Source: Verticiella sediminum (lineage in GTDB: Bacteria > Pseudomonadota > Gammaproteobacteria > Burkholderiales > Burkholderiaceae_B). Taken from it: a DNA stretch of 64,000 bases. Below the pieces are notes generated by a model. That model saw only the letters and a list, made by a program, of their open reading frames with translations. It was not told where the DNA came from and ran no database searches. The stretch spans positions 682,001-746,000 of the forward strand of contig NZ_VLTJ01000039.1 in assembly GCF_007558815.1 (NCBI RefSeq). Reading direction: 5' to 3'. The translations under genes were made by a program, and so were the position numbers. Below, one piece after another: positions 56,670-64,000 of the stretch; positions within the stretch are counted from its first letter, which is position 1, and the number at the start of each line of letters is the position of its first letter.

Positions 56670-57101
56670 ATGAACAGGGATTGGCCTGCCTTGGGGCGCA
56701 GCTCGGTGCAGTGGTTGTCCATCGCGGCGCTCGCCGTCGGGGTGGGGGTATGGGGCGCTATCCTGCTCGCGCCCACGCCGCGCGCGATTCCGCCTGCGCT
56801 CGTGGTCGCCACACAGCCGCCGGCGGACACGGCGCCCGTGGCGGGATGGTTCGGCGCCGCAGCGGCGGCGCGGGTGAAGGTCGAGTCCAGCGGCCTCATT
56901 GCGGCGGGGCCCGACAGCTCGGCGATCCTTGCCGTCGACGGCGGGCGGGCGCGCGCCTACGGCGTGGGCGCACGCCTGGCCAGCGATCTCACGCTGGCGG
57001 AGGTCAGGCCGGATGCCGTGGTGTTGCGCCAGGGTGCGCAGCACGTGGTGGTCGAGGTGCCCCGGCTGCCCGAGCCGTCCGGGATCACGCCGGCGCGCTG
57101 A
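56670..57101 (+). CDS. gspC: Type II secretion protein GspC, short form
   Basis: 143-residue bitopic protein: cytoplasmic start, helix at about 12-35 (QWLSIAALAVGVGVWGAILLA), Pro-rich linker, and a homology-region domain (AGWFGAAAAARVKVESSGLIAAGPDSSAILAVDGGRARAYGVG..LRQGAQHVVVEVPRLPE) that contacts GspD. It lacks the C-terminal PDZ or coiled-coil domain of longer GspC proteins. ATG 56670 has AGGA six bases upstream. It is inverted relative to the rest of the cluster. Confidence 0.85.
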   Translation: MNRDWPALGRSSVQWLSIAALAVGVGVWGAILLAPTPRAIPPALVVATQPPADTAPVAGWFGAAAAARVKVESSGLIAAGPDSSAILAVDGGRARAYGVGARLASDLTLAEVRPDAVVLRQGAQHVVVEVPRLPEPSGITPAR

Positions 57102-57171
57102 GCCGTGCGCGTCGGGCTTCCCCGCGGGCAAACCCGCCCGGCGACGATCCGCCGGCAGCGCCTTGCCCGGC

Positions 57172-58380
57172 TCATTGCACGAGCTGGTTGATCTCGATGA
57201 TGGGCAACAGCACGGCCAGCACGATCAGCAGCACGAAGCCGCCCATGGCGAGGATGAGCAAGGGCTCCATCATCGCGGTGAGCGTCATGGCGCGGCGTTC
57301 GAGTTCGCGCGACAAAGTCTGCGCCGCGCGGCCGAGCAGTTCGGGCAGCGCGCCGGTGCGCTCGCCGCTTGCGATGAGGTGGATCAGCAGCGGGGGGAAG
57401 CGGCCCTGGGCCTTGAGGGCGTGCGCCAGGCTGGCGCCTTCGCGCACCCGGTCGGTCGCGGTGTCGATGTCGGCGCGCAGCCTGTCGTTGGCGACCGTCT
57501 GGCGGGCGGCGTCCAGCCCGCGCAGCAGCGGTACGCCGCTGCCGGTCAGTATGGCCAGGGTCGAGGCGAAGCGCGCGGCGTTCAGGCCGAGCGAAAAGCG
57601 GCCGGCGAGCGGCAGCCGGAGGATCGCCGCATGCCAGCGCAGCCGGTGCGCCGGATTGCGCAGCAGGGCGCGCCAAATCGCAGCGAGCAGCACCAGGATG
57701 CCCAGTGCCACCCAGCCCCAGCCCTGTACGAACTCCGACAGGCCGAGCATGACGCGGGTGAGCAGGGGCAGCGCCTGGCCGGACTGCGCGAAGGCATTGA
57801 CCACCTGCGGCACCACGTAGGCGAGCAGGAAGATCACGATGGCCACCGACACCAGGCTCACGATCGCCGGGTAGATGAAGGCCGTGCGCACTTTGTTTTG
57901 CAGGGTGTTGCGCTCTTCGATGTAGTCGGCGAGCTTTTCCATCACCTGCGCGAGGTTGCCCGACTCCTCGCCCGCTGCGACCAGGGCGCGATAGATTTCC
58001 GGGAAGTCGCGCGGGCGCGAGCCCAGGGCATCGGCCAGCCGATGGCCCGCGCGCACGTCGCTGCGCACGCCGGCCAGGACCTCGGCCAGGTAGCGGCGCT
58101 CGGCCTGTTCCGCGGTGGCGCTCAGCGTTTCCTCCAGCGGCAGCCTGGCCGAGAGCAGGCTGGCCATCTGGCGGGTGGCCCAGGCGAGTTCGGCGTCGGT
58201 GAGCCGCGGGGCGAACCAGCCGCGCGCCTGCGCGGACGCGGCGCCGGCGTCCTCGACCTGCAGCGGCGTCAGGCCGCGCGCGCGCAACTGGTTGCGGGCA
58301 CCGCGTGCGGTGTCCGCGTCCAGCGTGCCGCGTTCGATGCGGCCCGTGGCGTCTGCCGCCTCGAAGCGGAACGAGGGCAT
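57172..58380 (-). CDS. gspF: Type II secretion inner-membrane platform protein GspF
   Basis: 402-residue polytopic protein with two repeated cytoplasmic GspF domains (about 68-190 and 270-390; each includes the LPLEETL / VPLLRGL motif and the GERTG or GEESG motif) and three membrane helices. It recruits GspE and GspL. It is convergent with gspC and separated from the gspG-E run, so it needs its own promoter or one shared with smpB, 10 bases upstream. Confidence 0.94.
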   Translation of the reverse strand: MPSFRFEAADATGRIERGTLDADTARGARNQLRARGLTPLQVEDAGAASAQARGWFAPRLTDAELAWATRQMASLLSARLPLEETLSATAEQAERRYLAEVLAGVRSDVRAGHRLADALGSRPRDFPEIYRALVAAGEESGNLAQVMEKLADYIEERNTLQNKVRTAFIYPAIVSLVSVAIVIFLLAYVVPQVVNAFAQSGQALPLLTRVMLGLSEFVQGWGWVALGILVLLAAIWRALLRNPAHRLRWHAAILRLPLAGRFSLGLNAARFASTLAILTGSGVPLLRGLDAARQTVANDRLRADIDTATDRVREGASLAHALKAQGRFPPLLIHLIASGERTGALPELLGRAAQTLSRELERRAMTLTAMMEPLLILAMGGFVLLIVLAVLLPIIEINQLVQ

Positions 58381-58390
58381 GCCGGGCCCG

Positions 58391-58840
58391 TCAGCGCGCG
58401 GCGCTCTTCATGATGCGTTCGCGCTCGCGCTGCCAGTCGCGTTCGCGCGCGGTATCGCGCTTGTCGTGCAGCTTCTTGCCGCGCGCGAGCGCGAGCTCGA
58501 GCTTGATGCGCCCGTTGCGATAGTGCAGGTCCAGGGGCACCAGGGTATAGCCGCGCTGCTCGACCCGGCCGATGAGCTTGCTGATCTCGTCGGCCTTGAG
58601 GAGCAGCTTGCGCGTGCGCGTGGCATCGGGCCTGATGTGCGTGGAGGCGGTGGGCAGCGCACTGATGTGCATGCCGATGATATAGAGTTCGGCATTGCGG
58701 ATCACGATGTGGCTCTCCTTGAGCTGCACACGGCCGTCGCGGATGGCCTTGACCTCCCAGCCTTCGAGCACGAGCCCGGCCTCGAAGCGGTCTTCGATGA
58801 AGTAGTCGTGAAACGCCTTCCGATTGTCGATGATGCTCAT
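58391..58840 (-). CDS. smpB: SsrA-binding protein SmpB
   Basis: 149-residue tmRNA-binding protein for ribosome rescue. It begins [23 protein letters not shown], has the conserved [18 protein letters not shown] and [23 protein letters not shown] segments, and ends in a basic helix. ATG 58840 gives the family-standard start. It is divergent from ratA, a conserved beta-proteobacterial arrangement. Confidence 0.96.
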   Translation of the reverse strand: MSIIDNRKAFHDYFIEDRFEAGLVLEGWEVKAIRDGRVQLKESHIVIRNAELYIIGMHISALPTASTHIRPDATRTRKLLLKADEISKLIGRVEQRGYTLVPLDLHYRNGRIKLELALARGKKLHDKRDTARERDWQRERERIMKSAAR

Positions 58841-58893
58841 GGTCGCCAAGCCGGTAAAATCTTTCGATTCTACCCTTTGCCAATTTCCCGCGT

Positions 58894-59340
58894 ATGCATA
58901 ACGTGCAACGATCCGTGCTGGTGCCCTACGCCCCCGCGCGGATGTTCGAACTCGTCGCGGATGTCGAGAGTTATCCGGACTTCATGCCCTGGTGCGGCGG
59001 CGCCCAGGTGCTCGAGCGCACCGACGACGGCATGCTCGCCTCGGTCACGATCAGTTTCGCCGGTCTGCGCCAGTCGTTCACCACCCGCAACACTCACGAC
59101 TTTCCGAACAGCATCCATCTGACGCTGGTGGACGGGCCTTTTTCGAGGCTGGACGGCCATTGGGAGTTCCAGAGCCTGGGGGATGGCGAGGCGTGCAAGG
59201 TCGTGTTCACCATGGAATACGCGTTTGCCGGCCGCGCGCTGGAGCTGCTGGTGGGCCCGGTGTTCAACCGCATCGCGACGACTTTCATCGACGCGTTCTC
59301 CCAGCGCGCGGAGCGGTTGTACGGTGGCGCAATCAGTTGA
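58894..59340 (+). CDS. ratA: RatA-like START/coenzyme Q-binding protein
   Basis: 148-residue polyketide-cyclase/START-domain protein ([33 protein letters not shown]). In E. coli RatA was reported as an inhibitor of 70S formation, while mitochondrial homologues (Coq10) bind ubiquinone; the physiological role is debated. It overlaps rnfH by 17 bases, the common ratA-rnfH pairing. Confidence 0.92.
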   Translation: MHNVQRSVLVPYAPARMFELVADVESYPDFMPWCGGAQVLERTDDGMLASVTISFAGLRQSFTTRNTHDFPNSIHLTLVDGPFSRLDGHWEFQSLGDGEACKVVFTMEYAFAGRALELLVGPVFNRIATTFIDAFSQRAERLYGGAIS

Positions 59341-59656
59341 GCAGGGCGCCCGGGTGCGCGTGAGCGTCTGCTATGCCTTGCCGGGCGCGGCGTGGCAGCG
59401 CGCGCTCGAACTGCCGGCGGGAAGCACTGTGCGCGACGCGATCGCGGCCAGCGGCTTCGCCGCCGAGCATCCCGGCGTCGATCCCTATGCCCACGGCATC
59501 GCGGTGTTCGGCGCATTGCGCGGCCCGGGCCACGTGCTCGAATCGGGCGAGCGCGTCGATATCCTGCGCCCGCTCACGTTCGATCCGATGGAGTCGCGCC
59601 GGCGGCGCGCCCGGCACAAGGCGGCTGCCGCGGCGAAAAAGGCGGCGGCTGACTGA
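59324..59656 (+). CDS. rnfH: RnfH/UPF0125 ubiquitin-like protein
   Basis: 110-residue beta-grasp protein of the RnfH (RatB) family: VRVSVCYALPGAAWQRALELPAGSTVRDAI and ESGERVDILRPLTFDPMESRRRRARHK are diagnostic. GTG 59324 inside the ratA 3' end is the most likely start. The function is uncertain; it is neither part of an rnf operon here nor close to one. The C-terminal Lys/Ala-rich tail is low complexity. Confidence 0.9.
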   Translation: MAQSVEQGARVRVSVCYALPGAAWQRALELPAGSTVRDAIAASGFAAEHPGVDPYAHGIAVFGALRGPGHVLESGERVDILRPLTFDPMESRRRRARHKAAAAAKKAAAD

Positions 59657-59746
59657 AGCGCTTCAGGGAGCGCACGGCCGTCTGCGTCGGCGGCTCGCGC
59701 GCGGGCGACGGCTCGCCCTGGGCGGGGCGAGGGCTTGCGTGTCGGC

Positions 59747-59775
59747 TGGAAATGTGCCTTGTCGAGGCGTATAAT
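59747..59775 (+). promoter_or_regulatory. guaB promoter
   Basis: A perfect -10 hexamer TATAAT (59770-59775) lies 27 bases upstream of the guaB ATG. At 17 bases upstream is TGGAAA (59747-59752), a weak -35. A short leader is implied. Confidence 0.6.
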
Positions 59776-59796
59776 TCGTTTTTGCGCCCAGGGTAA

Positions 59797-61263
<1,467 letters not shown>

Positions 61264-61287
61264 TCCCGCACCTGGCACTGCATTGCA

Positions 61288-61317
61288 ATAATGGCCCGAC
61301 ATTGTTCGGGCCATTAT
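61288..61317 (+). terminator. guaB terminator hairpin
   Basis: ATAATGGCCCGA (61288-61299) and TCGGGCCATTAT (61306-61317) are exact inverse complements around a six-base loop, 25 bases after the guaB stop. A short TTTT follows (61320-61323). Confidence 0.8.
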
Positions 61318-61478
61318 GCTTTTCGGTGTCGTGCCGGGCGCAGTCCGGGTCCTGAACGCCCCGACGCCGGCGAGGACGGCGCCTGCGCGCGGGAGGCATA
61401 CCCCTTGCTGCCTTCGTCCGGGCCAAGGGCGCGGATGGCTCCCGGTTCCCCGGGAGCGGCGACGCCCGGGAGAAGGTC

Positions 61479-61709
61479 ATGAGCAAGGTGGACCCCAGCA
61501 AGCCGATAGCCCCGCCCGCACCCGCCACGCCGTCGGTCGAGAAGCCGCGGAACACGCGCGAGCCCGAGGACCGTACCTTGGGAAATCGTCCGGTGGATCC
61601 GAACGCCGCCAACCAGAAAGTCCGGATCCCGCCGGGCGTGGCGCCGGAAGAAGTCCGCGACCCCGGCAGCAACACACCGGGGGCCCCGCCGGTGGACAAC
61701 CGGTCCTGA
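61479..61709 (+). CDS. Small proline-rich hypothetical protein
   Basis: 76-residue acidic/basic proline-rich protein (PSKPIAPPAPATPSVEKPRN, GVAPEEVRDPGSN) without signal peptide or membrane segment; it is probably disordered. GGGAGAAGG sits just before the ATG, supporting translation, although the spacing is tight. I do not recognise a family. It lies alone between the guaB terminator and a reversed repeat copy. Confidence 0.55.
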   Translation: MSKVDPSKPIAPPAPATPSVEKPRNTREPEDRTLGNRPVDPNAANQKVRIPPGVAPEEVRDPGSNTPGAPPVDNRS

Positions 61710-61710
61710 G

Positions 61711-61780
61711 CGCTCCCGCGCGGCCGCCCGGAGGGAGCGCGTTCCTCCCGCGGGGAGGATGTCGCGCAGCGACAGGAGGG
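61711..61780. repeat. Reversed copy of the gsp-cluster repeat
   Basis: The segment contains, in reverse orientation, the same blocks as the 51398-51550 units: CGGCCGCCCGGAGGGAGCGC, TTCCTCCCGCGGGGAGG and ATGTCGCGCAGCGACAGGAGGG. A partial start of a further unit (CGCTCCCGCGCGGCCGC) follows at 61791-61807. This shows the element is dispersed, not specific to the gsp genes. Confidence 0.78.
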
Positions 61781-61820
61781 TGCCTTGGGTCGCTCCCGCG
61801 CGGCCGCTTTCTCTTCCTTT

Positions 61821-62369
61821 TTATTGCATCAACCCGCCCAGTTGGGCAAGCCAGTGCTTGCCCGCGCTGACGGCTTCGCCGTAGACGGCATCGGTTTCGC
61901 GCACCTCCCGGTCGAGGATGCGCACGTCGTAGGCAGGCGCAGTGTCGGCGTCGAGGATGAGGCGCAACTCCACGCGGCGCACTTCCTGCCAGCGCGTGAT
62001 CTCGCCCTCGGCCCTGTGCACCACGGGCGGGGACAGCTTCTTCTTCAGCTCACTCACCCGAGCATCTGCGCCGGGGCGCTGCACGGCGGCCAGAGGTTCG
62101 CCATCCCGATAGAGTTCCGCGGCAAGCACCTGCGCAGCCGGGATGCGCTGCGCGGAGCGGCCCGGGCGCAGCAGCCCGATTTCGCGCGAGCCCGGATCCA
62201 GGGCGATGCCGGTGCCGCCATCGGCGCCGAACAAGGTCAGCGACGGATTGAAGCCCTGCATCGCATCCAGCGAGGTCTGCAGCGCCTGTTCGCGCCTGGG
62301 TTCGTCCTTGTGCCAGAAGAAGGCGCCGAGGGCGATGGCGACGATCAGGGCGATGACGATGACTGCCAT
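61821..62369 (-). CDS. Hypothetical membrane-anchored protein
   Basis: 182 residues. An N-terminal hydrophobic helix (AVIVIALIVAIALGAFFW) is followed by a positively charged stretch and a soluble domain of mixed alpha/beta character (RRVELRLILDADTAPAYDVRILDREVRETDAVYGEAVSAGKHWLAQLGGL). GGAGAGCCC precedes the ATG, a convincing ribosome-binding site. I do not recognise the family and give no function. It is monocistronic and convergent with the proline-rich gene. Confidence 0.75.
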   Translation of the reverse strand: MAVIVIALIVAIALGAFFWHKDEPRREQALQTSLDAMQGFNPSLTLFGADGGTGIALDPGSREIGLLRPGRSAQRIPAAQVLAAELYRDGEPLAAVQRPGADARVSELKKKLSPPVVHRAEGEITRWQEVRRVELRLILDADTAPAYDVRILDREVRETDAVYGEAVSAGKHWLAQLGGLMQ

Positions 62370-62856
62370 GGGCTCTCCGGAGTTTCAGCCCCTCGATTCT
62401 AGGGGCGTTGCGCGGATCGCCGGGCAGTGCGGCGCGGCGATTTGGTAGCCGGTTGTGAACGGCGCGGTCCGCGCTTCGCCCCCGTGGCCATGAACGGCCG
62501 CACGCACTGGCGTGGGGACGGCCCGCGTCACGATAGTGCGTAGTGCACTCGAGCGGTGGGCATGCGCCTGCCTCATCGCCCCCGCGCTCCTCGTATTCCC
62601 TGCGACACATCGATTGGCACGCCTTTTGCATCATTTTGAATCGTCATAACGAGTTATGTTGAGTTAAGCGACCATGGCATTCCACGACGGTGACCCGCCT
62701 GAATCACTCCCGAGGAGACGACCGCCAGTTCAAGGTTCGCGCCGCGCGTTCCACTGACCAGCAAAACCGGGGTGGCCGGGGTCGCATACGGTTCCGCGGC
62801 CGCCACTGCCCCAGCAAGAAGGACCCGCCTGCCCATTCTCTTTCGGAGATTTCACT
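62370..62856. other. 487-base intergenic region with a short palindrome
   Basis: No gene is supported here. The stretch from about 62625 to 62680 is AT-rich and holds the palindrome CATAAC-GA-GTTATG (62645-62658), followed by GTTGAGTTAA; this probably contains the promoter/operator of the binding-protein gene. GTAGTGCAC-type symmetry occurs near 62540. The rest is GC-rich without visible structure. Confidence 0.45.
62645..62658. promoter_or_regulatory. Palindrome CATAACGAGTTATG, candidate operator
   Basis: Six-base inverted arms separated by two bases, in an AT-rich patch about 200 bases upstream of the binding-protein start. The size and AT-rich arms suit a small dimeric repressor or LysR-type site; no regulator gene is visible within the window to pair with it. 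Confidence 0.35.
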
Positions 62857-64000
62857 ATGCGCTTCGCTTCTCTTGCACGTCACATCGCCAACCTCATGGT
62901 GCCGCTGGGCACCTCGCTCGCGCTTGCCGCGCCGCTGCATGCGCAGACCATCAACCTCGGCATCGGCACCCAGAACACGACGACCAATACCGTTACCGGC
63001 GGCATCCTCCTGAAGGAGCTGGAGCTGCTGGAAAAGCACTTGCCCCGGACCGGCAAGTACGAGGGCGTCAAGTACAACATCAGTTGGCAGAACGCCACGT
63101 CGGGGCCGCCCATCACCAACGGCATGATGGCCGACAACATCCAGATCGGCATGATGGGGGACTACCCCCTGCTCGTGAATGGCGCGACCGGACAGGCCAC
63201 GGGGAACCCGACGCGGCTCGTCGCCGTGATTGCCTACAACGAGGTGGGCGGCGGCAACGGCATCGTGGTGCCCAAGGATTCGCCGTACTACGCGCTGGAT
63301 GACCTGAAGGGCAAGACGGTATCCGTGCCGTTCGGCTCCGCCGCCCACGGCATGATGCTGCAGGCTTTGCAGCAGCGCGGCCTGCCGCCGACGTTCTGGA
63401 ACCTGGTTTCGCAATCGCCGGAGGTCGGCAGCACCAACCTGCAGGAAAAGCGCATCGACGGGCACGGCAACTTCGTGCCTTTCGCCGAGCTGCTGCCGTT
63501 CCGCGGCATCGCCCGCAAGATCTACGACGGTTCGGAAACCCGGCAGCCGACGTTCCATGGCGTGGTGGTCCGCGAGGATTTCGGTGAAAAGTATCCCGAA
63601 GTCGTGGTGGGCTACATCAAGGCGATGATGGAAGCCAACGACTGGGTGCGCAGCAATCCCAAGGCCGCCGCCGAGAAGATCGAGGCCGTGACCGGGATCG
63701 ACAAGGAAGTCGCCTATATCTTCCTCGGCCCGGGTGGCATGCATACGCTGGATCCGACGATCAAGCCGCGCTGGGTGGAAGCGCTGGGCGTCGACTACGG
63801 CGTGCTCAAGAACCTCGGCATGATCAAGGAGCTGGACATCCCGGCCTGGGTCGACGACAGCTACGTGCGCCGCGCCCACGAGGAGATGGGCCTGGACTAC
63901 GAGGCGCAACTCGCGTCCTTTGCCAACTATGCCGTCCAGGGCGACGACCCGGTATGCGGCAAGCCCATCACCAACCCGAACGAATCCGGCCAGATCTGGA
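62857..64000 (+). CDS. ABC transporter substrate-binding protein, nitrate/sulfonate type (3' end outside window)
   Basis: At least 381 residues, open to the window end. A signal peptide (MRFASLARHIANLMVPLGTSLALAAPLHA) precedes a type II periplasmic binding domain of the SsuA/NrtA class: NATSGPPITNGMMADNIQIGMMGDYPLLVNGA, GGGNGIVVPKDSPYYALDDLKGKTVSVPFGSAAHG and NDWVRSNPKAAAEKIEAVTG. GGAG is eight bases before the ATG. The ligand could be a sulfonate, nitrate-like anion or aromatic compound; permease and ATPase genes would be expected next, outside the window. Confidence 0.87.
   Translation, partial: MRFASLARHIANLMVPLGTSLALAAPLHAQTINLGIGTQNTTTNTVTGGILLKELELLEKHLPRTGKYEGVKYNISWQNATSGPPITNGMMADNIQIGMMGDYPLLVNGATGQATGNPTRLVAVIAYNEVGGGNGIVVPKDSPYYALDDLKGKTVSVPFGSAAHGMMLQALQQRGLPPTFWNLVSQSPEVGSTNLQEKRIDGHGNFVPFAELLPFRGIARKIYDGSETRQPTFHGVVVREDFGEKYPEVVVGYIKAMMEANDWVRSNPKAAAEKIEAVTGIDKEVAYIFLGPGGMHTLDPTIKPRWVEALGVDYGVLKNLGMIKELDIPAWVDDSYVRRAHEEMGLDYEAQLASFANYAVQGDDPVCGKPITNPNESGQIW

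Noticed and set aside
58894-59656. ratA-rnfH as a toxin-antitoxin module
   Set aside because: The pair is conserved core sequence in proteobacteria; the toxin label is disputed and nothing here suggests a mobile module.

Overview
The window is a GC-rich bacterial chromosome segment with dense coding on both strands. Gene content and order point to the order Burkholderiales, most likely family Alcaligenaceae (Bordetella/Achromobacter-like). Supporting points are the E3 dihydrolipoamide dehydrogenase followed by zapE, the phaC-phbB-phaR-rimO block, a Bug-type solute receptor beside a CoA-dependent catabolic operon, and the ratA-rnfH-guaB block next to smpB. This is inference from content; no 16S or database search was possible. 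I saw no rRNA, tRNA, CRISPR array, insertion sequence or phage module.

Layout. 1-2.6 kb: end of the 2-oxoacid dehydrogenase E3 gene, then zapE. 2.6-8.5 kb: a sulfatase lipoprotein overlapping a membrane-anchored formylglycine-generating enzyme, an XRE regulator, two small stress/NTF2-type genes and folE. 8.6-10 kb: trpS with an extra C-terminal domain. 10.1-17.4 kb: a minus-strand operon (IclR regulator, Bug receptor, AtuA-like protein, family III CoA-transferase, acyl-CoA dehydrogenase, crotonase) that looks like an uptake-to-beta-oxidation pathway for an unidentified acid. 17.7-25.9 kb: tex, a YdcH-like small protein, a DinG/YoaA helicase, frmR-frmA with a readable FrmR operator, and dbpA.

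25.9-31.2 kb is the most accessory-looking stretch. It holds an 1183-residue superfamily 1 helicase fused to a PLD nuclease, resembling single-gene anti-phage proteins such as type II Mokosh. Beside it lies a small hxlR/NTF2/SDR cluster. 31.3-38.8 kb is core: bamD, rluD, pgeF, the polyhydroxybutyrate genes phaC-phbB-phaR, and rimO. 38.8-45.6 kb: a branched-chain-amino-acid-type ABC importer (livK-H-M-G-F-like) followed by an acyl-CoA ligase and a MaoC-like hydratase, suggesting import and CoA-activation of one carboxylic acid.

45.8-58.4 kb: serB, then a nearly complete type II secretion cluster. gspG-H-I-J-K-L-M-N-D-E run on the minus strand with stop/start overlaps; gspC is divergent and short; gspF lies apart. 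The junctions of this cluster carry copies of a palindromic repeat and an intrinsic-terminator-like hairpin, and GspD appears to end in a SPOR-like domain. 58.4-61.3 kb: smpB, ratA, rnfH and guaB. 61.3-64 kb: two uncharacterised small genes and the start of a nitrate/sulfonate-type periplasmic binding protein cut by the window end.

Best candidates for something new: the helicase-PLD fusion, the sulfatase with a dockerin-like tail and its membrane-anchored activating enzyme, the AtuA-like operon, TrpRS-DUF1508, and the unusual type II secretion cluster.
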